A stretch of 35,192 bases of DNA from a virus, in IMG/VR virus record IMGVR_UViG_3300045950_000162, positions 1 to 35,192 of that record; one strand, given 5' to 3'. Shown here in pieces: positions 23,312 through 30,177 of the stretch. Every line of letters starts with the position of its first letter. Within the stretch, counting starts at the first letter, position 1. Made by a program: the position numbers and the translations under genes. A model generated the notes under the pieces. The model did no database searches and was not told where the DNA came from. It saw only the letters and a list, made by a program, of their open reading frames with translations.

Positions 23312-23599
23312 TTACTCCTCCTTAAGCTCATCATACCTGCCCTTGAGATAAAAAAAGTCCTCTCGCAGCTTATCCACTTTGTCGGTTAAAATTCTTAAGT
23401 CTCCACGCCAGCCTGAAATATCGCTGTAGAGCTCGCCCTTCTGCGCATATTTCTCGACAAGCTCGCTTTGTATTGAATCCATCCTTTCGTGAAGCCTTGT
23501 CATTGCCTTCTCAAGCCTGAAAAACAAAAAAGCCAGAAATGCGATTAATGCTATAGCCCCTCCTTGCTCAATCAGCTTGAGAATGCCTATGCCGTCCAT
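23312..23599 (-). CDS. DUF2730-like membrane/coiled-coil protein (Mu gp25 position)
   Basis: A 95-residue protein with one N-terminal membrane span (about 9-27, GGAIALIAFLAFLFFRLEK) and a long coiled coil (28-92). It matches in layout the Mu gp25 protein that lies between the spanins and the terminase block. Function unknown. It starts at ATG 23599 behind GAGGT. Confidence 0.83.
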   Translation of the reverse strand: MDGIGILKLIEQGGAIALIAFLAFLFFRLEKAMTRLHERMDSIQSELVEKYAQKGELYSDISGWRGDLRILTDKVDKLREDFFYLKGRYDELKEE

Positions 23600-24271
23600 T
23601 TACCTCAGTCCCTCCAGTATCGTCCTCATCTCGTCAGAATATGCCTTGTCAAGCTCTCTGTTTTTGAGAAGGTTCTTTACATTCTCGGCATCGAGGCAAT
23701 AGAGCCTTACTGCTTCTGTATGTCCACTGGCTGCCATCTGACAGGATAATACTGCGGTCTCTCTGGCGGCTCCGGTATCTGTTGCTTTATGTATTCCGTC
23801 TTTACCACCTGCGGCTGGCTCGTTGAACAGGCCATCAAGCTCGTTAAGCAGAGCATCACCAGTAACAATGCTATTAGCTTTTTCATCTTTACCTCCGTCT
23901 TTTTTAATGTCTGCCTGCGGCACATAAGGCTTTAGTTCCTCAATCTGTCTGATCTTGCCCGCCTTGCGGCTGTTGATTTTCAACCGCGCAGCGCAAAGCC
24001 TGTCCGCCTGCGCAACTTCGTCTTTCAGTTTACCTATCGTCTCCTGATTCGTCTTATTCGCATCCTGACAATCCAACAGGTCTTTCTTAATAGCCGTGAT
24101 CTCAACTTTTTTCTTCTGCAGCCCGGCTTCTTTCATGTCAACGCGCACGCCCTGAATAAACCACGCGGCTCCGAAGCCGACAGTTAGAGCCGCAAGAGAC
24201 GAGACAATAAGCTTCCAGTTCTTCAAAACAAATACGACAGTCTTCAGGCTTGAAAGGGATTCCAATATCAT
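23600..24271 (-). CDS. Inner-membrane spanin (Rz-like)
   Basis: This 223-residue protein has one N-terminal membrane span (about 20-40, LIVSSLAALTVGFGAAWFIQ), then a coiled coil (45-110) and a long hydrophilic periplasmic tail. This is the i-spanin plan, somewhat longer than usual. The o-spanin gene lies inside it in another frame, the classic Rz/Rz1 arrangement. It fuses inner and outer membranes in the last step of lysis. The ATG overlaps the previous stop. Confidence 0.88.
   Translation of the reverse strand: MILESLSSLKTVVFVLKNWKLIVSSLAALTVGFGAAWFIQGVRVDMKEAGLQKKKVEITAIKKDLLDCQDANKTNQETIGKLKDEVAQADRLCAARLKINSRKAGKIRQIEELKPYVPQADIKKDGGKDEKANSIVTGDALLNELDGLFNEPAAGGKDGIHKATDTGAARETAVLSCQMAASGHTEAVRLYCLDAENVKNLLKNRELDKAYSDEMRTILEGLR
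23707..23886 (-). CDS. Outer-membrane lipoprotein spanin (Rz1-like), nested
   Basis: A 59-residue lipoprotein, MKKLIALLLVMLCLTSLMAC then STSQPQVVK. The lipobox LMAC puts the lipidated Cys at residue 20. The mature part is Pro-rich (IPEPPERPQYYPVRWQP), typical of Rz1. It is wholly embedded in the i-spanin gene in another frame and has its own strong GGAGGT ribosome site, which fixes the start at 23886. It implies an outer membrane in the host. Confidence 0.93.
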   Translation of the reverse strand: MKKLIALLLVMLCLTSLMACSTSQPQVVKTEYIKQQIPEPPERPQYYPVRWQPVDIQKQ

Positions 24272-24429
24272 TTAACGCTTCCTCTCACTGTCCACTCCAC
24301 ATAAGCCGCAAAACATTCCATGCACTCATCCCGGCATTTTTCCGGCTCTCCAATTTCGCAGTTAGGGCATGAGTGCTTCTTGCTGCACGCAACAAACTCT
24401 GCCCATGTGATACGGTTACCAGTATTCAT
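24268..24429 (-). CDS. 53-residue Cys-rich protein in the lysis cassette
   Basis: Starts MNTGNRITWAEFVACSKKHS and has six Cys (15, 21, 24, 32, 36, 39), suggesting a zinc knuckle or two CxxC-type sites. No signal peptide. It starts inside the end of the lysin gene (14-base overlap) and ends with a four-base overlap onto the i-spanin, so it is translated within the lysis operon. GGAGG lies only two bases before the ATG, so initiation may depend on coupling. Function unknown. Confidence 0.65.
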   Translation of the reverse strand: MNTGNRITWAEFVACSKKHSCPNCEIGEPEKCRDECMECFAAYVEWTVRGSVK

Positions 24430-25072
24430 AACCTCCGCTTTTCCTCGAGGGGACTGTCCCGGAATTACGGGCGAAGCCCCCGTATTTAACGGGGCAGGCT
24501 CCGATTCGGGACTGTCCCCGATAGTAGCCTTCTGCAATCTCATATATCTTCTTTGAATACTCGTAGTTAATATCACAGGCATTGCGCCTCTGCCCATTGC
24601 CGAAAACAATATCTTTTCTTTTGCAAGTTCTATAAGCCTTGTTCCAGTCGCATACGCCTGCCCTTGAGATTTCAGCATTCACAAGAGTCCCGCCGTTATA
24701 TATCTGATACATCACCCAGAGCTTTTTGCAGGCTGCATTGTTATAGCTGACACGATTGATATATGCCTGCGCTCTTAGGTGATTCGAAATCGTCTTGACC
24801 TCATGTATGCCCTCGTCTTCCAACTGACTTTTCCAGAGCCGGAAGGTGATCTGTGCAGGACCTTCGGAGCCGATGCCGTCTGAACTCAAGATGTGATTCC
24901 TGCAAAGGCTTTCTTTGTGAAGCTGAGCGACCGAGTATTCAAAAGGGAAGTCTATGCCGAAATACCAGTTGTGAAATCGCTTCACATCATGAGCATATTG
25001 CTTGCAGCGCTGTAGTGCAAGCGCATCAGAGCAACAGAGCAGCAGAGCAACAGCCAGAATTATTAGCCTCAC
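24416..25072 (-). CDS. Secreted transglycosylase-like endolysin
   Basis: This 218-residue protein has a signal peptide (MRLIILAVALLLCCSDALA) and a lysozyme/SLT-type fold: AQLHKESLCRNHILSSDGIG, then SEGPAQITFRLW, with E in KES as the likely catalytic acid. It degrades peptidoglycan; the signal suggests Sec export. It starts at GTG 25072 behind GGAGGG. Its last 30 residues (GQSRIGACPVKYGGFARNSG then TVPSRK) come from a palindromic-element insertion, so the original C-terminus has been replaced or interrupted. Confidence 0.85.
   Translation of the reverse strand: MRLIILAVALLLCCSDALALQRCKQYAHDVKRFHNWYFGIDFPFEYSVAQLHKESLCRNHILSSDGIGSEGPAQITFRLWKSQLEDEGIHEVKTISNHLRAQAYINRVSYNNAACKKLWVMYQIYNGGTLVNAEISRAGVCDWNKAYRTCKRKDIVFGNGQRRNACDINYEYSKKIYEIAEGYYRGQSRIGACPVKYGGFARNSGTVPSRKSGGYEYW
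24449..24519. repeat. Palindromic element, copy 2 (71 bp)
   Basis: Same flanks as copy 1 (GGGGACTGTCCC, GGGACTGTCCCC) with a longer, different central hairpin (GGGCGAAGCCC and neighbours). It lies in the 3' end of the endolysin gene and is translated without a stop. Confidence 0.9.
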
Positions 25073-25075
25073 TTT

Positions 25076-25381
25076 TTACCCTCCCTGCGCGTAAGCGTAA
25101 ATGAATATCACATACAGAGCGATCACGAGCAGCTTTTTCATATCGTTGTCTCTTGAGCTATCCCAGTTCACAGACGGAAATGCGATCTTCCGGGTGATGT
25201 GCGCATGAATAAATCCGGCGCTCACGAGAATTATCTTTGAGATCAGCGTTTGAAGCGGATTTGGCAGGAATTTGTAAAAGCCTGTCAATAGCGCTATTAC
25301 AAGTATCAGAAGTATTATGCTGTCAGGCAGTACCCTTTTAACCGATGAGGCTGCTTCGGAAAGTTTTTCTAACAGTTTCAT
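25076..25381 (-). CDS. Holin
   Basis: A 101-residue protein with three hydrophobic spans (about 21-37, 46-62, 82-98) and the pattern SIILLILVIALLTGFYKFLP, then LISKIILVSAGFIHAHITRK, typical of the putative 2/3-transmembrane holin family. It precedes the endolysin and spanins. It forms the timed membrane lesion. Ribosome site GGAGGG; a late-promoter motif lies 36 bases before the gene start, measured from its -10. Confidence 0.85.
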   Translation of the reverse strand: MKLLEKLSEAASSVKRVLPDSIILLILVIALLTGFYKFLPNPLQTLISKIILVSAGFIHAHITRKIAFPSVNWDSSRDNDMKKLLVIALYVIFIYAYAQGG

Positions 25382-25416
25382 CTGAATGCCCTCCTTTGAT
25401 GCTTTTACCTCAGAGG

Positions 25417-25459
25417 GTATCAGATGATGCTACTGATGGCTGTAAAATGTGCTAAAACA
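25417..25459 (-). promoter_or_regulatory. Putative late promoter before lysis genes (Plys-like)
   Basis: On the minus strand, TTTTAGCACATTTTACA (25457-25441) is followed after 18 bases by TGATAC (25422-25417). It lies in the intergenic gap between the HTH gene and holin, where Mu has Plys. Two TTTTA units start 10 bases apart, which would suit an activator bound to one DNA face. Confidence 0.6.
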
Positions 25460-25473
25460 AAGGAAGGATTTTT

Positions 25474-25731
25474 TTAATCATCCGGCATATTGAACGGATG
25501 CCGGGATTCGAGGTAGTTTTGCAAAGCAATTGAAGGGATCCTCCAGCATCCGGCCACCATCGAGGCTGCGATGTCGCCGACATTCACAAGGCGGTAAACA
25601 GTGATGTAGTGAACTTTCAGCATATCAGCAGCCTCCTGAATTGTGTAAAACTCAGGCCCCTTCTTGAGCTCATTCCTGATCTCTTCGATCTCAAAAAGCT
25701 CCATCTGCCTTATGCCGCCGATATTATTCAT
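25474..25731 (-). CDS. Excisionase-type HTH protein (possible late activator)
   Basis: An 85-residue protein with a MerR/excisionase-like helix-turn-helix: FYTIQEAADMLKVHYITVYR, then a wing with GCWRIPSIALQNYLESR. The start at ATG 25731 overlaps the upstream stop (ATGA), which makes it preferable to the GTG/ATG starts further up. In Mu the late activator C sits just before the lysis promoter; this gene takes that place, but it is not a visible Mor/C family member. Activator role is inferred from position only. Confidence 0.75.
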   Translation of the reverse strand: MNNIGGIRQMELFEIEEIRNELKKGPEFYTIQEAADMLKVHYITVYRLVNVGDIAASMVAGCWRIPSIALQNYLESRHPFNMPDD

Positions 25732-25931
25732 CGCTCCAATTTCTTCCCGCAAACAAAACAATAGTTTATATTGAGCCTGACAATGCCTAATTCAGGCCCC
25801 GTGCAGTAATGCATCTTTTTGACATGCTTGCAGCATAGAGGCTCGTCGTCAGTCCTGATAACCGGCTTATCACCACCGTAGCTGATGACGGTCTCAAAGT
25901 ATTTGCCGAGTTGAAGGAGAAAGTTTTTCAT
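25728..25931 (-). CDS. Small Cys-rich protein
   Basis: A 67-residue protein with C33, C34, C43 and C58-x2-C61 (INYCFVCGKKLER at the end), consistent with a zinc finger. Starts MKNFLLQLGKYFETVISYGG. The gene overlaps both neighbours by four bases, so it belongs to the same middle operon. Function unknown; possibly DNA- or protein-binding. Confidence 0.72.
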   Translation of the reverse strand: MKNFLLQLGKYFETVISYGGDKPVIRTDDEPLCCKHVKKMHYCTGPELGIVRLNINYCFVCGKKLER

Positions 25932-26287
25932 GGCTGTTCCTGAAACTCCATCCTGCTTTGATTAAATATCTCCTCAACGCTTGTCTTTTGCAGACGGGCT
26001 GCGCGGACAAGGATTGATATGCCTCGATGCCGGAGGCTCTTTGTCGCCTCGCTAATCTCATCAGCCGTAACCGGCACATAATAGCCCTTAGAATTGCTTG
26101 CAATCAGATAGCCGTGATCATTGACCAGATGCGAGATCACAGCCCGCAGCCTGTCGTATTCGATGCCGGTGATGCTTTCTATTGTCTTTCCCAAAATAGC
26201 GCTCCCCTTGCCTCTGCGCTGCTCGATGATCCTCAGCACAGCCGCTTCCTCATTCGTCAGATCAAAGTTAAAAGTCGCCTGCTGCAT
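25928..26287 (-). CDS. Winged-helix regulator-like protein
   Basis: A 119-residue protein. Residues 10-75 look like a winged helix (LTNEEAAVLRIIEQRRGKGS, then TGIEYDRLRAVISHLVNDHG YLIASNSKGYYVP), followed by a helical tail. Similar small proteins appear in the middle region of Mu-like phages. It could be a transcriptional regulator. Not recognised to family level. Confidence 0.72.
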   Translation of the reverse strand: MQQATFNFDLTNEEAAVLRIIEQRRGKGSAILGKTIESITGIEYDRLRAVISHLVNDHGYLIASNSKGYYVPVTADEISEATKSLRHRGISILVRAARLQKTSVEEIFNQSRMEFQEQP

Positions 26288-26499
26288 TTTTTTCTCTCAT
26301 AGCCTCATCAGTGAGCGCCTTACGCTCAGACGCCCCGCCCTTTTTGACATGCTCTTGGCGGAGCGTTTCGGCCTTACCGCGCAGGAGAAACTCCAAGGCC
26401 TGTGCGCCTCTTCAATGTTACGAGGGCATCGTCAGCTAAGTTCGCCTTGTTCGACCTTCCAACCACCGCAGAGTTCTTCACTCCAGCCCTCTCATGCAT
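26268..26499 (-). pseudogene. Small middle-region gene split by a frame change
   Basis: From ATG 26499 (GGAGG 12 bases upstream) the sequence encodes MHERAGVKNSAVVGRSNKAN then LADDALVTLK before reaching a stop at 26374. A coding-like stretch continues in the +1 frame (GAQALEFLLRGKAETLRQEH, then GASERKALTDEAMREKNAAG) to 26268, overlapping the next gene. One indel near 26410 would make a single gene of about 76 codons. It may be a real mutation or a sequence error. No family recognised. Confidence 0.45.
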
Positions 26500-26501
26500 T
26501 C

Positions 26502-26771
26502 TTACAGCGCCTCCTTTAACTCTTTCGCCGCCGAGAAGGAAACCTTCCGGCTTGCCGGTATATCCACTTCCTCGCCGGTCTTAGGATTGCGGCCCTTCCG
26601 TGCTGCCCGCTCCTTGACCTTGAATGTGCCGAGGCCGTGGATGCGGACATCCTCGCCTTTTTTGAGAGTCCCTTTAATGCTCTCGATTGCGATGTCCATA
26701 GCCCTTCCTGCATCTGCCTTTGTAAGATGCGCTCCTACTGCCACCTGCTCAATCAACTCTGCCTTGTTCAT
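26502..26771 (-). CDS. HU-family DNA-binding protein
   Basis: An 89-residue HU/IHF-type protein: MNKAELIEQVAVGAHLTKAD, then DVRIHGLGTFKVKERAARKG RNPKTGEEVDIPASRKVSFS. The GTF..(R)..A.RKGRNP.TG arm that bends DNA is complete. In transposable phages HU or IHF shapes the transpososome, and carrying its own copy frees the phage from the host supply. Strong ribosome site (AGGAGG). Confidence 0.96.
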   Translation of the reverse strand: MNKAELIEQVAVGAHLTKADAGRAMDIAIESIKGTLKKGEDVRIHGLGTFKVKERAARKGRNPKTGEEVDIPASRKVSFSAAKELKEAL

Positions 26772-26801
26772 GCTCCTGTCCTCCTTTTGATTTTCCAGCG
26801 G

Positions 26802-27257
26802 CTATGCCGCCTCATCAAATCTTATGCTTGGCGTTTTCTCCTTGACTGTCAGACATGCAGCCAGAGCCTTGCCGCTGTCGCCGTCAGCAGCCATGTCTAT
26901 AAGCTTCGTTGTGCCGTTATAAACGGTCTTTACCTTTACCAAGTCTTCAAACCTGTTGCCGAGGATCCTTCTGACCTCGGAGACTTTCTCTTCCAATATC
27001 ACGCACTCATAGCCGAATGTAACCCGGCAGTAAACGCCGTCCACTATGAATGTGAGCGTGCCGGATGCGTCAATGTAGTCCCTTGCCGCAAGAGCTATCT
27101 GCTCCTTATATTCTTTGAGCGCAGGCTCCAGAGCCTTCATCTCGATGTTAAGCCTCTGCGCCGCCATGATGATCTCTGCGAGCTTGGGACTATTCAGCGA
27201 AGAGGTCTCTCTGCCTTTTTTGATAATCACTTCATCGTGCATTGTCGCTGTCCCCAT
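26802..27257 (-). CDS. Unknown middle-region protein
   Basis: A 151-residue protein, helical in residues 20-70 (AEIIMAAQRLNIEMKALEPA, then LKEYKEQIALAARDYI) with a beta-rich centre. I set the start at ATG 27257 because AGGAGGG precedes it; more upstream starts are inside the neighbouring gene. The shape recalls phage nuclease-inhibitor or recombination helpers of the Mu semi-essential region, but I see no decisive motif. Confidence 0.72.
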   Translation of the reverse strand: MGTATMHDEVIIKKGRETSSLNSPKLAEIIMAAQRLNIEMKALEPALKEYKEQIALAARDYIDASGTLTFIVDGVYCRVTFGYECVILEEKVSEVRRILGNRFEDLVKVKTVYNGTTKLIDMAADGDSGKALAACLTVKEKTPSIRFDEAA

Positions 27258-27259
27258 GA

Positions 27260-27577
27260 TTATTTTCCCTCCTTTCCGGGCAAATCTTTTGCCCTCTTTT
27301 TCATCTCCTGAAACTCCTTTCGCTCTTTGCGTTTGATCTCTTTCAGCTCCTTGTCTGCTTCGTTGACGCACACATCGAGGAGCTTTTTCATCTCCGCTGC
27401 CGCATATGCCTCGCCGATCATGAGCTCACGGATAGGAGCGTAAAGGCTTGCCATCGAAGCCTTTATTGGATGTCCTCCCTGTTCTTTTGCAATCGCTTTG
27501 ATCGTCTTGATCTCAGGCGTGAGATTTCTGATCACCTCCGTGCCTTTGCTTTTTAATTTTGCCGCCATTGTCGTCAT
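27260..27577 (-). CDS. Unknown coiled-coil protein
   Basis: A 105-residue, Lys/Glu-rich, almost entirely helical protein (EMKKLLDVCVNEADKELKEI then KRKERKEFQEMKKRAKD at the end). No membrane segment. It follows GGAGG by 10 bases. It is co-transcribed with the unknown protein below it (2-base gap). Function unknown. Confidence 0.68.
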   Translation of the reverse strand: MTTMAAKLKSKGTEVIRNLTPEIKTIKAIAKEQGGHPIKASMASLYAPIRELMIGEAYAAAEMKKLLDVCVNEADKELKEIKRKERKEFQEMKKRAKDLPGKEGK

Positions 27578-27601
27578 CGCTTTTGATCCTCCTTTCTTGC
27601 T

Positions 27602-27841
27602 TTATTTATGCCCCTTAAAGTCTCGGCCAGAAATTTGCCGGTAGTCCTCGACTCTGTTCTGCGTTGATGAGTCTTCCTTATTCCATGCGATTTTCCCGAT
27701 AATCGGCTCAACAATCTCTATCTCGTTGACTGCATTAATGCTCAACTCTTGCCCTTTGTCGTCGTAATATGTAATCCAAAAAGCATTTGGATTAAGCTGT
27801 TGATCCAGACAGCCTATGCCTTGTTTGATTACCGCTTTCAT
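27602..27841 (-). CDS. Unknown 79-residue protein
   Basis: Starts MKAVIKQGIGCLDQQLNPNA; mixed beta and acidic segments, Asn/Gln-rich. Ribosome site GGAGG at good spacing. It overlaps the upstream membrane protein stop by four bases. I see no family signature. Confidence 0.65.
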   Translation of the reverse strand: MKAVIKQGIGCLDQQLNPNAFWITYYDDKGQELSINAVNEIEIVEPIIGKIAWNKEDSSTQNRVEDYRQISGRDFKGHK

Positions 27842-28098
27842 TGCCTTATCCTCCTTGTCTTATCTGTAGCATCTGCAATGGCTGCATTGACTGCGCCGTC
27901 TTTGCGAGGTATAAATTTGAGGTCTCCGAAGATAAACGGCCTGCCATCTTCAACTGCGACGCGCATCTCTTTTTTTACATCCTCGATGCCAAACTGATAC
28001 CAGTCTCCGCACTTATCCGAATTGCCTATGCTGTAGCCGATAAGCGCCAGCAATATCATCACTGCGATATAGCCTATTGCTCTGATAAACTTTTTCAT
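27838..28098 (-). CDS. Single-span membrane-anchored protein
   Basis: An 86-residue protein with one N-terminal hydrophobic segment (about 8-26, AIGYIAVMILLALIGYSIG) and a hydrophilic remainder. Signal anchor rather than cleaved signal, since no clear cleavage site. Ribosome site GGAGGAG. Function unknown. Confidence 0.68.
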   Translation of the reverse strand: MKKFIRAIGYIAVMILLALIGYSIGNSDKCGDWYQFGIEDVKKEMRVAVEDGRPFIFGDLKFIPRKDGAVNAAIADATDKTRRIRQ

Positions 28099-28107
28099 AT
28101 CTCCTCC

Positions 28108-28743
28108 TTAAAACGGCTCGGTCTCCTGCTTTACTTTATGCAGAAATCCGAAGACCGCCCTTAATTGTTTAGGCGTGAGAAAATACGCGCTGTCCACGCC
28201 GAATGCTTTTTTGATCCATCCGTTGAGCCTTGCCTCCCAATGCCTGCCGAGCACAAGCCTTGCTTTCTCCTCTGCCTTCTTTGCCATGCCCTTTTTGTTA
28301 TAGTTACCTGCCCTGCTTATGTGCGTCCTCTTAGTGTCAACGAAGCCTGCGCTGCGCAATGCAAAGAGAACAGACTCGAGCTCAAATTTGTTCATGTCAG
28401 CGCAGCTCGTCTTGCCTGTCAGCCGCCTGAGAAATGCCCTGTAATCAAGCTCCGTGATCTGTCGCCTTATTTTTGAGCCGCACTGCGGGCATCCCCACGG
28501 CTCTATATATGAATACGAGAGCCACGGACAGGCAGTGCAGACCATCAGGTCTTTTTTTGCGATATGGATTTTTGCAAGCATCGCCTTGCGATGCGGGAAA
28601 TCAGGCCGTTTTGCAAGGGCAGGGCGAGTCTTGCAACGGGCATAGGGGACTGTCCCGGAATTACGGACGCCGTCAGGCGTCGTAGATTCGGGACTGTCCC
28701 CATGTGTTGCCCACGGTCCCTGCACAACCTTACCCAAGTTCAT
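28108..28743 (-). CDS. GemA-like regulator (gp16/DUF1018) with zinc ribbon and inserted element
   Basis: A 211-residue protein. The GemA pattern is LAKIHIAKKDL (57-66) and YRAFLRRLTGKTSCADMNKF (101-120), ending in a helical domain with LTPKQLRAVFGFLHKV. Between the first two elements lies a four-Cys zinc ribbon (C69, C72, C85, C88) that the usual family form lacks. Residues 14-33 (HGDSPESTTPDGVRNSGTVP) are the translated palindromic element, copy 3. In Mu, GemA affects host DNA topology and early gene expression. Start ATG 28743 overlaps the upstream stop; an initiation at M55 is also possible. Confidence 0.82.
   Translation of the reverse strand: MNLGKVVQGPWATHGDSPESTTPDGVRNSGTVPYARCKTRPALAKRPDFPHRKAMLAKIHIAKKDLMVCTACPWLSYSYIEPWGCPQCGSKIRRQITELDYRAFLRRLTGKTSCADMNKFELESVLFALRSAGFVDTKRTHISRAGNYNKKGMAKKAEEKARLVLGRHWEARLNGWIKKAFGVDSAYFLTPKQLRAVFGFLHKVKQETEPF
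28645..28701. repeat. Palindromic element, copy 3 (57 bp)
   Basis: Nearly identical to copy 1, with inner hairpin ACGCC/GGCGT. Inserted in frame in the N-terminal part of the GemA-like gene, adding 19 codons. Confidence 0.92.
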
Positions 28744-29240
28744 TCCTCCGAGGGGACTGTCCCAGAATTACGGACTCCGAAGGAGTCATAGATTCGGGAC
28801 TGTCCCTGTCTCAGTATCGGGCGTTCACGCAGGTCTCTATTCAGCAGTGTGTAGAGCATCTCAAGCCCGCCTCTATGTTTCCGCTTTCTCTGCCCTGCCT
28901 TAGCGACATATCCGGCATTTTTATATCTCTTGATAATGTCGGTTACATACTCTGTTTCGACTTTTGCGAGCATTGCGATTTCATTTGCGCTAAAGACCGG
29001 CAGATACCGCATCGCCCTCCACACCCTATCGGACTTTGTTATTGTCTCTTTCCTGCCTACATATTCGTAAATCGTATCTGGAGACTCAAGCTTCCGTATC
29101 TCTCCTCTCTTCAGGAAGTCCTTCAGGGCATCGCGAATTGCAGCGTTGTCATAAGGCATGTCGGCTCTTAGTTCAGAAAGGCTGCATCTGCCTTTTTTCC
29201 GCAGATACTCTCTTATTGCCTGCGCTACCCCTTTGTTCAT
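28740..29240 (-). CDS. Winged-helix DNA-binding protein
   Basis: A 166-residue protein with two HTH-type regions: AIREYLRKKGRCSLSELRAD, then AAIRDALKDFLKRGEIRKLE, and later VFSANEIAMLAKVETEYVTD. ATG 29240 overlaps the B stop (ATGA). The C-terminal 18 residues (GQSRIYDSFGVRNSGTVPSE) come from palindromic element copy 4, which has replaced the original end. Probably a regulator of the middle operon. Confidence 0.78.
   Translation of the reverse strand: MNKGVAQAIREYLRKKGRCSLSELRADMPYDNAAIRDALKDFLKRGEIRKLESPDTIYEYVGRKETITKSDRVWRAMRYLPVFSANEIAMLAKVETEYVTDIIKRYKNAGYVAKAGQRKRKHRGGLEMLYTLLNRDLRERPILRQGQSRIYDSFGVRNSGTVPSEE
28752..28807. repeat. Palindromic element, copy 4 (56 bp)
   Basis: Flanks GGGGACTGTCCC and GGGACTGTCCCT, inner hairpin ACTCC/GGAGT. 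It forms the 3' end of the winged-helix gene. It lies only 50 bp from copy 3, across the overlapping stop/start. Confidence 0.9.
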
Positions 29241-30115
29241 AGCGCCTTTACCACATCCATCGTCAGTGTCTGCAGTTTGCTTGCGTTCATGACTCTTATG
29301 ATCGAAAGCGCATCCCGAACGACTATCCTGAAGTCGCCTTCCGAGCGTTTCCATAATGCCCTTGCGCACTCGGCGTCAAGCTCAAGCCTCACTGCCATGC
29401 GGTAAAAAGCCGAGACATCAGGCACTGTAACTTCATCGAAAATTACCGTCTGCCTGACTCTGCTTTTAAGCCGTCTCTCCTGACTTACAGTATTTGTAAG
29501 CGTTTCCTCGCCCACAAGGACTATCGGACATCTGCATTGCTCGTTGACGCCCCTGAGCATCTCTATGCTCTTCTTCGGCATTTTGTCTGCCTCGTCAATG
29601 ATCACGAGCCGCCTGCGAGATGCGGTCTCCTTGCCGATTATTTCAAGACACCCCTCAAATGTATGAGGCTTCAGACCTGAAAATTCGTATGCGATCTTCC
29701 TTGCCACGCTCGGCAATGTCATCCCGTCAATGTATATCGCATATACTGCGTTGGGATTATTGACCGCGTAATGCAGAGATGCCTTGGACTTGCCCCTGCC
29801 TGCCCTGCCGATAATGATGCCGAATGACGATGTGAGGTCTCCGGCAGGGTCTATCAGCTCATCGCACAGAGAGTTCAGCCGTTTAACATTTTCGGTCATG
29901 ATGAAAATATCGGGCCTAACTGTGAGCCTGCTGCCGTCTTGCATTTTGTAGCCGTGTTCTGCTAATTTTGAGATGATGTCCGCTTCGAGCTTGGCGGTAT
30001 CGCCGTTGTATTTGCCTCTGACCAAGAGGCTGATCGTGGACTCATCATAGCCTGTGAGTTTGGCGACTTTGGCGTTGATGAGTCCATTTTCATCCATCAG
30101 TTTTTTAAGCTTCAT
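29237..30115 (-). CDS. Mu B-like AAA+ ATPase, transposition target protein
   Basis: A 292-residue protein. Residues 1-60 form an HTH (MDENGLINAKVAKLTGYDES then TISLLVRGKYNG), as in MuB. The AAA+ core has Walker A GRAGRGKS (103-110), Walker B LVIIDEAD (170-177) and sensor IVLVGEE (198-204). MuB coats target DNA, activates transposase A and provides target immunity. The gene lies directly after A, as in Mu. Ribosome site GGAGGT. Confidence 0.95.
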   Translation of the reverse strand: MKLKKLMDENGLINAKVAKLTGYDESTISLLVRGKYNGDTAKLEADIISKLAEHGYKMQDGSRLTVRPDIFIMTENVKRLNSLCDELIDPAGDLTSSFGIIIGRAGRGKSKASLHYAVNNPNAVYAIYIDGMTLPSVARKIAYEFSGLKPHTFEGCLEIIGKETASRRRLVIIDEADKMPKKSIEMLRGVNEQCRCPIVLVGEETLTNTVSQERRLKSRVRQTVIFDEVTVPDVSAFYRMAVRLELDAECARALWKRSEGDFRIVVRDALSIIRVMNASKLQTLTMDVVKAL

Positions 30116-30133
30116 TCAATGACCTCCTTTGTT

Positions 30134-30169
30134 TTGAACTGCTTAAACTGTTTGAACCGCTTGAACTGC
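30134..30169. repeat. Four tandem 9-bp repeats between A and B
   Basis: TTGAACTGC, TTAAACTGT, TTGAACCGC and TTGAACTGC follow each other without gaps on the plus strand, filling most of the 62-bp spacer. It may be a protein-binding array or simple slippage. Confidence 0.85.
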
Positions 30170-30177
30170 CCTATTTC

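Noticed and set aside
30134-30169. 9-bp repeats as a CRISPR array
   Set aside because: Units are far too short, with no spacers and no cas genes.
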